DNA of 64,000 bases from positions 62,001 to 126,000 of the forward strand of contig NZ_DASVSF010000059.1 in NCBI RefSeq assembly GCF_036388275.1, read 5' to 3'. Positions 16,844 through 24,311 of this stretch are shown piece after piece. Within the stretch, counting starts at the first letter, position 1. Each line of letters starts with the position of its first letter. Position numbers and translations under genes: made by a program. Source of the stretch: Longimicrobium sp. (GTDB lineage Bacteria > Gemmatimonadota > Gemmatimonadetes > Longimicrobiales > Longimicrobiaceae). Under the pieces are notes generated by a model. That model had not been told where the DNA came from and did no database searches. It saw only the letters and a list, made by a program, of their open reading frames with translations.

Positions 16844-17878
16844 TTACTGCAGCGGCACGAACGCGAGGCCGTTGTTAGGGTTCATGGGGATCACCAGCTG
16901 GTTCGCGCCCGCGTCGTAGCACATGGATGCGGCGCTGGGGATGTTGCGGGCGATGAGCTCGGCGGGGGTGCCCGGGCGGATGCGGGAGACCCCACCCAGC
17001 GTGACGCTGCTCAGGTACTTGGTCCCGTCCGACATGATGACGAGGCCGTCGCTCCCCGCCTGCGCCGCGTTCTCCGTCTTCACCAGCCGGCCGGCCGGCG
17101 AGAATGTCAGCACCTCGGTGTTGCCCATGTTGGCGACGACCACGTTGCCCTGCGGATCGATCGCAACGCCGTTGGGCTGACGGAGCGGCGCCCCCTGCAC
17201 GAAGACCGACGCCGTGCCGTCCGGAGCGATCTTCCACACCCGCCACGTGGCCGGGTCCGGGTTGTCGCCGAAATCGCCCGTCTGCGTGGCGTAGACCGCG
17301 CCGTCGTCCCCCACCTCGATGTCGTTGAGCCAGGGCGCGCCCTCCACGCGCGTTTCGCCGGCCGGAACCCCGGTGCGCAGATCGAAGCGGCGGATGACGG
17401 CGACGCTCGGCTCGTCCGCACGGGTGCCGCCGTCGCGGTCGGCGACGTACAGCATGCCCCGCGCGATGTCGCTGCCGAACGGCTCGTTCAGCACAAGCGC
17501 CGGCGCCAACCTGGATCGCTCGGCCGCGCTCTGCACCCCGATCCAGCGGGCGGTGTGCACCGACCCGTCGTGGTTGATGAACGACACCCAGGCGTCATTG
17601 GCCCGAACGTTCTGCGGAACGCCGCGGTTCGGAACCACGATCACCCCACGCTCCGCGTCGTACGAGCAGCTCTCGGCGGAGAAGATGGCGCCGAAGACCT
17701 TCACGTTGGACGAGATCGCCTCGAACTCCCCCCCGGGCGTGGCGGTGGCCGGGATGCCGAGCGGATTGCCCACGGAATAGGGCCGCAGGCTATCCGGCTG
17801 CTGCGCGGCCACCGGGACAGCGAGAAGAAGGCTGATGGCCAGGCCGGCTGCCCGGCCGAGGGAAACTGCTCGCAGCAT
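16844..17878 (-). CDS. exported SMP-30/NHL-type beta-propeller protein
   Basis: A 344-residue protein with an N-terminal Sec signal (LGRAAGLAISLLLAVPVAAQQ; cleavage after A-A-Q or nearby). The mature part is a beta-propeller with repeated G-V-x-I-D-x-x-G-N-V motifs (Q-P-N-G-V-A-I-D-P-Q-G-N-V-V-V-A-N), like SMP-30/gluconolactonase/strictosidine-synthase-related proteins, which bind Ca2+ and often hydrolyse lactones. The ATG follows AGGAG by a good distance. It begins the minus-strand run that ends with the GNAT gene. Confidence 0.8.
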   Translation of the reverse strand: MLRAVSLGRAAGLAISLLLAVPVAAQQPDSLRPYSVGNPLGIPATATPGGEFEAISSNVKVFGAIFSAESCSYDAERGVIVVPNRGVPQNVRANDAWVSFINHDGSVHTARWIGVQSAAERSRLAPALVLNEPFGSDIARGMLYVADRDGGTRADEPSVAVIRRFDLRTGVPAGETRVEGAPWLNDIEVGDDGAVYATQTGDFGDNPDPATWRVWKIAPDGTASVFVQGAPLRQPNGVAIDPQGNVVVANMGNTEVLTFSPAGRLVKTENAAQAGSDGLVIMSDGTKYLSSVTLGGVSRIRPGTPAELIARNIPSAASMCYDAGANQLVIPMNPNNGLAFVPLQ

Positions 17879-18261
17879 GGTTGGATCTCCTGGGATGGCG
17901 TCGTCACGATTCCGCCGCACAGCGTAGGGTGAGCCCTCCCGCGGCGCAATGTTCGACAACTCCCTCCGTGCGCTACTCCACGTTCGACAGGCGCGCTGAG
18001 CCGGCGACCGACGGATAGATACCAAGACGAGCGGCGGTGGGTGGATTCCGAGCCGCCCCCGGCTATCTAATCAGACGTGCGGGTGTGCTCATCCGTGCTC
18101 CTCATCCTCGTGAGCCGGTATCATGTCAATAAAATGTCCCCAAACATGCTAAAGAGTGACGTATAGCTCAACGCGGAAACGTTGGATATGAGAGGACATC
18201 ATAAGGTTCACACTGAGGGATAGCGCCAATGTTCACTTACACAATGAGTACATCGAGACGG
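17879..18261. other. intergenic region, AT-richer than its surroundings
   Basis: No gene is supported here. The left part is the leader of the SMP-30-like gene. From about 18110 the base composition turns visibly AT-rich, with AATAAAATGT and ATCATAAGG stretches, and leads into a good promoter at 18262. This composition is unlike the rest of the window and may be imported DNA or a regulatory region. Confidence 0.5.
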
Positions 18262-18290
18262 TTGATATCAATCTATAACTGTCTTAATAT
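18262..18290 (+). promoter_or_regulatory. sigma-70-type promoter TTGATA-N17-TAATAT
   Basis: TTGATA (18262-18267), a 17-base spacer and TAATAT (18285-18290) form the best housekeeping-type promoter I can see in the window. It lies about 98 bases before the ATG of the orphan gene at 18388. The leader contains a small hairpin (TGCCCT-C-AGGGCA, 18359-18371) just before the ribosome site. Confidence 0.6.
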
Positions 18291-18387
18291 GTGAGAGACC
18301 TCATCGGGAGGTTGGTCCGGGCGGCCGTGCCGTCGGACGAAAGATTTCCTTACCTCATTGCCCTCAGGGCACGAAAGGAACACCACA

Positions 18388-18861
18388 ATGAGCGCATCGG
18401 CATCGAACGACTATCCCAGCGTCGACTTCCGTGGTGATTGCGGCGAGGCGTCGTCGCGCGGCAACCCGAAGAGCGCCCAGTCTTCGGGAATGCAGCCGTT
18501 CCAGGTGGCCACCGTCAACGGAGGCCCCGTCAACAACTGTGTCGTCGGGAACGACGGTGCGAAGATCTATGGGATCACGCTGGCCAAGACGGCAGGCATC
18601 TACGACTACCGGATCACCGTCGATGGCCAGGGGCCGAGCGGTATCGGCAGTGGATACTTCCACCTGGCCTTCACGGATGAATCCGGCGACACCTACTTCC
18701 TGAAGCTCTACTCGAGCAAGAGGGAGCAGCACACCGTCGATTACAACAGCGGCAAGCCGAACATCGTGAAGATCTGGTGGTCCAACTACGACTTCGACGT
18801 CCCCGGGGCGAACGCCGACAAGGCCAACTTCCGGGTCACGAGCCCCGCGGCGGCGGAGTAG
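18388..18861 (+). CDS. orphan beta-rich protein of unknown function
   Basis: A 157-residue protein that I do not recognise. The start is fixed by AAAGGA seven or so bases upstream. It has no signal peptide, is rich in Ser, Gly, Asn, Tyr and Asp, and looks all-beta: K-I-Y-G-I-T-L, Y-D-Y-R-I-T-V-D-G-Q-G, F-H-L-A-F-T-D-E-S-G-D-T-Y-F-L-K-L-Y, V-K-I-W-W-S-N-Y-D-F-D-V. The pattern suggests a small beta-sandwich such as a lectin or inclusion-type protein. It is transcribed alone from a strong promoter and closed by a strong terminator, which suggests high expression. Confidence 0.75.
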   Translation: MSASASNDYPSVDFRGDCGEASSRGNPKSAQSSGMQPFQVATVNGGPVNNCVVGNDGAKIYGITLAKTAGIYDYRITVDGQGPSGIGSGYFHLAFTDESGDTYFLKLYSSKREQHTVDYNSGKPNIVKIWWSNYDFDVPGANADKANFRVTSPAAAE

Positions 18862-18912
18862 TTCCCGCGACAATGGGCTGCCAGCGGGCGGCCGCGCGGA
18901 ATCCGGGTACGA

Positions 18913-18944
18913 GAACGACCGCAGCCTCCCGGCTGCGGTCGTTC
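18913..18944 (+). terminator. perfect 14-bp terminator hairpin
   Basis: Arms GAACGACCGCAGCC and GGCTGCGGTCGTTC with a TCCC loop lie 50 bases after the orphan gene stop. The stem is strong, though the T-run is poor (CGTATC). Confidence 0.7.
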
Positions 18945-19004
18945 CGTATCAAGTCACGTCCGCGCGTGATTGCCGCGGACGCGACTTTCACGCACAGCTA
19001 CGCA

Positions 19005-19223
19005 TCAGCGTTTCGAGTTGCCGATGCAATATGCACAGTTGTCATAGCCGGCATCGTTCGCCGCCTTCTGCGAATCGTACGGCTTGTCGTTCTTCGCTGT
19101 GATGATCTCGTTGATCTGGCAGTTCGTCTGCTCGTTGTCGAGATCGTGAACCTCCTTCTTGCTCGGGCTCTTGTTCGCGAGATACCGCTCCCCGTTCATG
19201 TTCCCTGTCCATCTTCTGGCCAT
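19005..19223 (-). CDS. small Ada-type metal-binding domain protein
   Basis: A 72-residue protein with a strong ribosome site (GGAGGGAAAG) before the ATG at 19223. It contains the pattern H-x4-5-N-C...F/Y-D-S-x-x-x-A-x-x-A-G-Y-D-x-C-x-x-C: V-H-D-L-D-N-E-Q-T-N-C-Q-I, then Y-D-S-Q-K-A-A-N-D-A-G-Y-D-N-C-A-Y-C. This is the layout of the Zn-binding domain of Ada, also found at the C-terminus of some nucleases, but here it stands alone. Zinc binding through His and three Cys is likely; the role is unknown. Its composition is less GC-rich than most neighbours. Confidence 0.75.
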   Translation of the reverse strand: MARRWTGNMNGERYLANKSPSKKEVHDLDNEQTNCQINEIITAKNDKPYDSQKAANDAGYDNCAYCIGNSKR

Positions 19224-19479
19224 CTTTCCCTCCAGCGTCGCAGGTAAGCAGGAACTGCTGTCGAATACCTGTCGGTCGCGGGCCGGGATTTTCTCTCAGG
19301 AATGCGCGGGAGCGCAGCGATGAACCGCCACACCGCCGCTTGTGCCGCGGAATGAGCGAGGCGATTGGCGGAGCGCGGCATCGCCCCGTAACTTTCGCGT
19401 AACCCGGCGGATGGCTCCGCCGCCGGCCAGCTGCCCGCCTTTCGTGAGGCGGATCCATCCCCCGCACCCACGCACGAAC

Positions 19480-20022
19480 ATGCGCTCACGTTATCTGGTT
19501 GCCCTGCTGCTCCCGCTGCTTGCCGCCTGCCAGCCGCAGACGTCACCCGCGCCGTCGCCCGCGCCCTCCTCAGCGCCCGCGGCCGAACAGGCGGGCGCGC
19601 GCGAAACCACGCAGCAGGAGCAGGCGGCGGTGCTCGCGACCATCCAGAGCTTCATGAACGCGCTGCGGGCCAAGGATGTGGCCGCCATGAACCAGCACGT
19701 GGACTCGCTCACGCGCCTGACGCTCATCCGGCCGACGCGGGACGGCGGGACGCGCGTGGTGGTGATGACCGGCGCCCAGTTCATCACAGCGGTCACGCAG
19801 CCCAACCAGCCCGGGATCGACGAGCCCATCCGCAATCCCGTGGTGCACGTGAGCGGCGACCTGGCCACGGTCTGGGCCGAATACCAGGTGCGGCGCGATA
19901 CCACCGTCACGCACTGCGGCTTCGACGCCTTTCACCTGGTGCGCAGCGGCGGACGCTGGAAGCTGCTGAACATCAGCGACACCTACCAGGCCGCGGGGTG
20001 CGGCCCCGCTTGGCCGAACTGA
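19480..20022 (+). CDS. NTF2/SnoaL-like lipoprotein
   Basis: A 180-residue lipoprotein (signal RSRYLVALLLPLLAAC; lipobox LLAA-C) with a Pro/Ala/Ser-rich linker and a C-terminal NTF2-like (DUF4440/SnoaL) domain: I-Q-S-F-M-N-A-L-R-A-K-D-V-A-A-M, later V-S-G-D-L-A-T-V-W-A-E-Y and F-H-L-V-R-S-G-G-R-W-K-L-L-N-I-S. Such domains form a cone-shaped pocket, either catalytic or binding; the ligand is unknown. The ATG at 19480 begins the signal peptide. Confidence 0.8.
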   Translation: MRSRYLVALLLPLLAACQPQTSPAPSPAPSSAPAAEQAGARETTQQEQAAVLATIQSFMNALRAKDVAAMNQHVDSLTRLTLIRPTRDGGTRVVVMTGAQFITAVTQPNQPGIDEPIRNPVVHVSGDLATVWAEYQVRRDTTVTHCGFDAFHLVRSGGRWKLLNISDTYQAAGCGPAWPN

Positions 20023-20105
20023 CGCCGTTCCCGGGCCGGGCGCCGCGCAATCCTACAGGGTGCCTGGCCAACCCCGCCGTGATCCCCGCACCCTCGAGGT
20101 CTCCC

Positions 20106-20645
20106 ATGCGCTACGCGATCCTGGGCTGCGCAGGCGTGCTCGCCGCCGCCGTTGCCTGTACCCGCGCTATACCACCGGCTCCCGCTCCGGCGGGCGGTGA
20201 GACGATTCTCGCGGCCGACGAGGGCGAGCTGTACTACCTGGGCCGGCGCCAGTCTCCGACGCTGATCAAAGTCGATCCGAAGGTTGCCGGGTCCCGCCAC
20301 CTCTTCATGCTTACGGAGGTGCTGCCCCCGGGGACCGGCGTGCCGGTGCATCGTCACACGCACGACGAGGAGATCCTGTTCATCCACGCGGGAACGGTCA
20401 CGGTGACGCTGGGCGACCGGCAGAGCGAGGCACGAGCCGGGGCCACGGTGTTCATTCCACCGGATACGTGGATCGGTGTCCAGAACACCGGGAGCGAGCC
20501 GGCCACGTTCCTCGCCATCTTCGCGGACCCTTCCACGGGTGACTACTTCCGGGGGATTGGACGCGCCCCGGGTGACTCCAGGCCCCCGCCTACGGCCGAG
20601 GAGTTCGCCGCGCTGAATCGCCGTCACCACATGGTGTACCGATGA
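20106..20645 (+). CDS. cupin lipoprotein
   Basis: A 179-residue protein with a lipoprotein signal (RYAILGCAGVLAAAVAC) followed by one cupin domain: V-P-V-H-R-H-T-H-D-E-E-I-L-F-I-H-A-G-T-V gives the His/His/Glu metal motif, and F-I-P-P-D-T-W-I-G-V-Q-N occupies the second-motif position without the usual His. It is probably anchored to a membrane facing the periplasm. It lies 83 bases after the NTF2-like lipoprotein gene, possibly co-transcribed. Confidence 0.82.
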   Translation: MRYAILGCAGVLAAAVACTRAIPPAPAPAGGETILAADEGELYYLGRRQSPTLIKVDPKVAGSRHLFMLTEVLPPGTGVPVHRHTHDEEILFIHAGTVTVTLGDRQSEARAGATVFIPPDTWIGVQNTGSEPATFLAIFADPSTGDYFRGIGRAPGDSRPPPTAEEFAALNRRHHMVYR

Positions 20646-20674
20646 GCGCCGCCAGCCGCCGATGAATGAGACGC

Positions 20675-20706
20675 GCCCGGCCACAGACGTGAGCCGGGCG
20701 GTTTCT
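20675..20706 (+). terminator. hairpin terminator after the cupin lipoprotein
   Basis: Stem GCCCGGC / GCCGGGC with an 11-base loop is followed by GGTTTCT; an overlapping alternative stem is CGGGCG/CGCCCG (20695-20712). Confidence 0.4.
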
Positions 20707-20836
20707 CGCCCGTGAAACCTCCCACGCCAGCGGCGTCCGGCCGGGAGCGCGTTTTGCTCCGAGGCTCGCCGTCACTGAACCCTGGATCCTTTCCATCCAG
20801 CCAGACACACACCCAGTCACCACCGGGACGGACGAA

Positions 20837-21274
20837 ATGCTCAAGCGCAGAGGCAGTGCGGTATGGAACGGCACCGGGGCCGAGGGCTCCGGAACGATCA
20901 GCACGTTCAGCGGGGCGCTGAAGGACCAGCCGTATTCCACCTCCATGCGGTTCCAGAGCGAGGACGGCCGCGCGGGCACCAACCCGGAGGAGCTGATCGC
21001 CGCGGCGCACGCGGCCTGCTTCAACATGGCGCTCAGCTTTCAGCTCACCGGCGCCGGCTTTCCCCCCGAGGAGCTGAGCACGCAGGCGGTTCTGACGATG
21101 GAGAGCCAGGGCGTGCACTGGACGATTACCGCCGTGCGCCTGGAGCTCCGCGCCAAGGTTCCGGACATCTCCGCGGAACACTTCCAGGAGCTCGCCCTGG
21201 CGGCGAAGGCCGGCTGCCCGGTGTCCAAGGTGCTGAACGCCGAGATCACCCTCGACGCCCAGCTCGCGTCCTGA
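20837..21274 (+). CDS. osmC: OsmC family peroxiredoxin
   Basis: A 145-residue OsmC/Ohr-family protein. The two redox cysteines are Cys61 (H-A-A-C-F-N-M-A-L) and Cys127 (A-G-C-P-V-S-K), with the conserved Arg in the N-terminal S-M-R-F segment. These dimeric enzymes reduce organic hydroperoxides through a Cys pair. The start ATG at 20837 gives the expected family length. It is transcribed alone after a terminator. Confidence 0.92.
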   Translation: MLKRRGSAVWNGTGAEGSGTISTFSGALKDQPYSTSMRFQSEDGRAGTNPEELIAAAHAACFNMALSFQLTGAGFPPEELSTQAVLTMESQGVHWTITAVRLELRAKVPDISAEHFQELALAAKAGCPVSKVLNAEITLDAQLAS

Positions 21275-21289
21275 TCGCCGGGACCCGCC

Positions 21290-21345
21290 CCGCGGGCGAA
21301 TGAATTCGCTGCAACAAGCACACGAAGTCCACCTTCGTGGACTGC
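21290..21345 (+). repeat. short copy of dispersed element A with compensated stem
   Basis: The stem here reads AGTCCAC-CTTC-GTGGACT, whereas the copies at 10.3 and 13.6 kb read AGTCCGC-CTTC-GCGGACT. Both arms have changed together. The following ~150 bases up to the GrpB gene show no coding evidence. Confidence 0.7.
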
Positions 21346-21498
21346 ACGCTCTCGTGTGCCCTCGGCTGTGTTGCACGCCCGTCGTCGCGTGCTTGCCGGA
21401 GCGCAGACGATAGGATCGGCGCTCCTTCGCGCCGATCCGATCGCTGGTCGCGACCGTTCCCGAGCGGCACACTGGAAACCGCCGCCCGCCGGTTCACC

Positions 21499-22026
21499 CT
21501 AGCTGGAAGACGAGGCGCGCCACTCCGCTGCCCTGCGGTCCATCTCCTTGATGAAGCCGTCCTTGCCATCCACGTACCCGTCCATGCTCCACGGGTAATC
21601 CTCCGCCAGCTTCCGCTTCAGCTCACTGTACCTCTGCGCCTCCGCGGGATGGGCGATCATGTAGTCGCGGAACGCCAGGTGGCGCTGCACCTCCCCTGAG
21701 CCGGCCTGGAACGCGTGGACCTGGTGCGTCCTGGTTCCATGCTGGTCGTCCTTTCGAAAGTAGCGGCGGCCCGGGATGCCGAACTCGCCCATCACTTCGT
21801 AGCCGATCGACCCCATCGCGGAGCTTCGCGCGTCGATCGCCTCCACGTCATCGACCTCCACCAGCAGGTCGATGACGGGCTTGGCGTAGATGTCGGGAAT
21901 CGCCGTGCTGCCGATGTGGTGGATGGCGACGAGATTCGGACCCAGCGCGGCGGCGATGTGCTTCGCCTCCGCGTCGAACGCATCTCGCCAGCGGGGATCG
22001 TGCGGAACGACTTCTATTTTCTTCAT
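21499..22026 (-). CDS. GrpB family protein (nucleotidyltransferase fold)
   Basis: A 175-residue GrpB/UPF0157 protein: I-E-V-V-P-H-D-P-R-W near the N-terminus, I-H-H-I-G-S-T-A-I-P, K-P-V-I-D-L-L-V-E-V and L-A-F-R-D-Y-M-I-A-H-P are the family landmarks. The fold is nucleotidyltransferase-like, with G-S-T and D-x-x-V-E in the active-site positions; the substrate is not established. The ATG at 22026 gives the usual length; longer open sequence upstream is repeat DNA. Confidence 0.87.
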   Translation of the reverse strand: MKKIEVVPHDPRWRDAFDAEAKHIAAALGPNLVAIHHIGSTAIPDIYAKPVIDLLVEVDDVEAIDARSSAMGSIGYEVMGEFGIPGRRYFRKDDQHGTRTHQVHAFQAGSGEVQRHLAFRDYMIAHPAEAQRYSELKRKLAEDYPWSMDGYVDGKDGFIKEMDRRAAEWRASSSS

Positions 22027-22051
22027 GATCCAGGTATCTCGCGTGTAGCTG

Positions 22052-22340
22052 GTTCGGGCAGCGGCTTGAAACAAGAGCGGGGCGCGCCCTGTTCCGGAAC
22101 CCACACGACAGCAGGCCAGTCCACGCAGGTGGACTTCGTGTGGTCGTTGCCGCGAATTCATTCGCCCGGGGAGGCCGAGGCCCGGGCTTCCGTGCCGCTG
22201 CCGCGCCCAGGCCGGGAAGTGTCCGCGGCTAGATCCCACGGCCCTGCACAGCGTGTACTGCGGGCCGGTGCAGTGCGCCCGGGCCTCTGGATGACAGATT
22301 TGTCTTCGCGATGCAAGAGCGCGCAACTCCTGCGCAGCTC
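22052..22340. repeat. 289-bp repeat unit, copy 1
   Basis: This unit has the order GTTCGGGCAGC..., the A-type hairpin AGTCCACGCAGGTGGACT, CGTTGCCGCGAATTCATTCG, CCGCTGCCGCGCCCAGG, TAGATCCCACGGCCCTGC and GGCCTCTGGATGACAGA. It is followed head to tail by copy 2, exactly 289 bases later at the matching positions. No gene is visible. Confidence 0.8.
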
Positions 22341-22612
22341 GTTTGCGGCAGCGGAGTGAAACAAGTTCGGGCGCGCCCCATTGCAGAGGCCACACGACAG
22401 CAGGCCAGTCCACGCAGGTGGACTTCGTGTGGTCGTTGCCGCGAAACCATTCGCCCCAGGAGGCCGAGGCCCGGGTATTTGTGCCGCTGCCGCGCCCAGG
22501 CTGGGAAGTGTCCGCGGTTAGATCCCACGGCCCTGCACAGCATGTACTGCGGGCCGGAGCAGTGCGCTCGGGCCTCTGGATGACAGATTGGCTGCGCGAT
22601 GCAAGAGGCGTG
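22341..22612. repeat. 289-bp repeat unit, copy 2
   Basis: This copy lies in direct tandem with copy 1 and is highly similar. It ends in GATGACAGATTGGCTGCGCG, whereas copy 1 ends in GATGACAGATTTGTCTTCGC. It lies just upstream of the retropepsin-like gene. Confidence 0.8.
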
Positions 22613-22726
22613 GGATGACGCGGGAAGCCGATTGCAACCGAACGGGCAATGGTCCGGTCTATCGTGAGGTAGCCCGGCAGGCCGATGTCCGGCCGGCGGG
22701 CAGAACCTTTCGCGGGACGAATCCCC

Positions 22727-24277
22727 ATGAAGTGCCATTCCGGCCGCCGCGCGGCCCTGCTCATTCTTCTCGTTCTCGCCGGCTGCGCCCCCTCCACGGC
22801 ACGGACCCGGACGCCGCCCGCGCCGCTGACCGTTGCCGACGTGCTCGAGCGCGTGCGGCGAGCGCAGGGCAGCGCCGCGGCGGGCGTGGTGCTCACGGAA
22901 GCGCAGGCCGGCGCCCCGGCAGACACCAGCGTGGCCGCCTTCGGCGCGGGCGGCCGGGTGCGGAGCGGAAACACCCTTGGCTTCGACGGGGAGTTCGCCT
23001 TTCAGATCGACCGCACCGGGATGGCAACGCCGGTTCCGCAGCGGCTGCGCGAGAAGCTGGGCATTCCGCTGTGGGTGCGCGGCGGCTGGTGGGCGGAGCG
23101 GGAGGCGCCGTTCGAGCGGCGCCTTGCCCCGGAGCTGGCGGACGACTCCACGGTGGCCGTGAGCTTTCGCGCCCGCGGCGGCCTGGTGCCCGCCACCGCG
23201 TTCGTGGACCGGCGCACCTGGCGGGTCCGGAGGCTGGTCGTGGAATACGAGCGGGGCCCCTACACCGTGGACTACGACGACTGGCGCCCCGTCGCGGGGC
23301 GGCACTACGCGTTCGCGACCCGCACCGCGTACCGCGACACCGCGGAGCACCGGGTGGTGCGCGCCGCGCCGCTCGCCCCGGGCGACTCGGTCCGCTTCAT
23401 CGTGCCGCCGCTCCCGGCGGACCACGAGTTCGACGCGTCTGTCGCCGCCGCGGTCCCCACGCGCGGCGGGGTTCCGTTCGGCCCCAACTCGCCCGGCCAC
23501 TACTACGTGCAGCCGGAGATCGACGGGGAGCAGGCGGGGTGGTTCCACTTCGACTCCGGCTCCGACGGCATGCAGATCGACGTGGCCCTGGCGGACCGTC
23601 TGGGGATGCCGGTCATCGGGCGCACGCGGTCCATGGGCGCCGACGGGCGGGTGCGCGAGGGCACCCTCCGGCGCGGCAAGACGTTCCGCCTGGGGCGCCT
23701 GACCTTTCGCGACCCGGTGTACCTGGCGCTGGACCTGTCCGAGAACAACGCGCCTCCCGGGGAAAAGCGGGCCGGCGTCATCGGCTATCCGGTGTTCGCG
23801 CGCGCCGTCGTGGAGTTCGCGCGCGACGGCGAGCACATCGCCCTGTTCGATCCTCGCGGCTACGCCCTGTCCCCCGGCGCGCAGTGGCAGCCCATGAGCT
23901 ACATCGACCTGACCCCCGCCGTGTACACCCGCATCGAGGGCGGCCGCACGGGGCTGTACCAGCTCGACACGGGACACAGCGGCAGCCTGACGCTTTATGG
24001 CCCGTACATCCGCCAGGAGAACCTGCTCCAGGGCCGTGACACGATCGCGGTGACCACGTCGGGAGCGGGCGGCAGCTACCGCGAGCACGTCGGGACGGTG
24101 GAATGGATCGAGCTGGGGGGACGCCGCTTCGAAAACGTTCGCGCGGGGTTCCGCCTGGAAGGGCTGAGCCGCGAGGGCGCGGCAGGAAACATCGGGCGGC
24201 GGCTGATGGCGCCGTTCACCGCGGTGTTCGACTATCCGCACCGGCGCGTCGCCTTCGTGCCACTGCCCGGCGGCTGA
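22727..24277 (+). CDS. lipoprotein with two retropepsin-like aspartyl protease domains
   Basis: A 516-residue lipoprotein (signal ALLILLVLAGC, Cys20). After an N-terminal region resembling the outer-membrane lipoprotein sorting fold, two retropepsin-like units follow: F-H-F-D-S-G-S-D-G with Asp276, and Y-Q-L-D-T-G-H-S-G with Asp414. Pepsin-type enzymes need two D-T/S-G loops, from one chain or from a dimer; here both may come from one chain. The substrate is unknown; it should be membrane anchored outside the cytoplasm. It is convergent with the TonB receptor gene 35 bases away. Confidence 0.8.
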   Translation: MKCHSGRRAALLILLVLAGCAPSTARTRTPPAPLTVADVLERVRRAQGSAAAGVVLTEAQAGAPADTSVAAFGAGGRVRSGNTLGFDGEFAFQIDRTGMATPVPQRLREKLGIPLWVRGGWWAEREAPFERRLAPELADDSTVAVSFRARGGLVPATAFVDRRTWRVRRLVVEYERGPYTVDYDDWRPVAGRHYAFATRTAYRDTAEHRVVRAAPLAPGDSVRFIVPPLPADHEFDASVAAAVPTRGGVPFGPNSPGHYYVQPEIDGEQAGWFHFDSGSDGMQIDVALADRLGMPVIGRTRSMGADGRVREGTLRRGKTFRLGRLTFRDPVYLALDLSENNAPPGEKRAGVIGYPVFARAVVEFARDGEHIALFDPRGYALSPGAQWQPMSYIDLTPAVYTRIEGGRTGLYQLDTGHSGSLTLYGPYIRQENLLQGRDTIAVTTSGAGGSYREHVGTVEWIELGGRRFENVRAGFRLEGLSREGAAGNIGRRLMAPFTAVFDYPHRRVAFVPLPGG

Positions 24278-24311
24278 CGCGGCCGCACGGGCGTCGATGG
24301 CTTCCGGCGGA

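Noticed and set aside
19480..20645. Single operon of NTF2-like and cupin lipoproteins with OsmC
   Set aside because: A terminator-like hairpin at 20675-20706 separates OsmC; only the first two may be linked.
22229..24241. 670-codon antisense frame spanning repeats and the retropepsin gene
   Set aside because: Shadow; it crosses a repeat block and has no motif.
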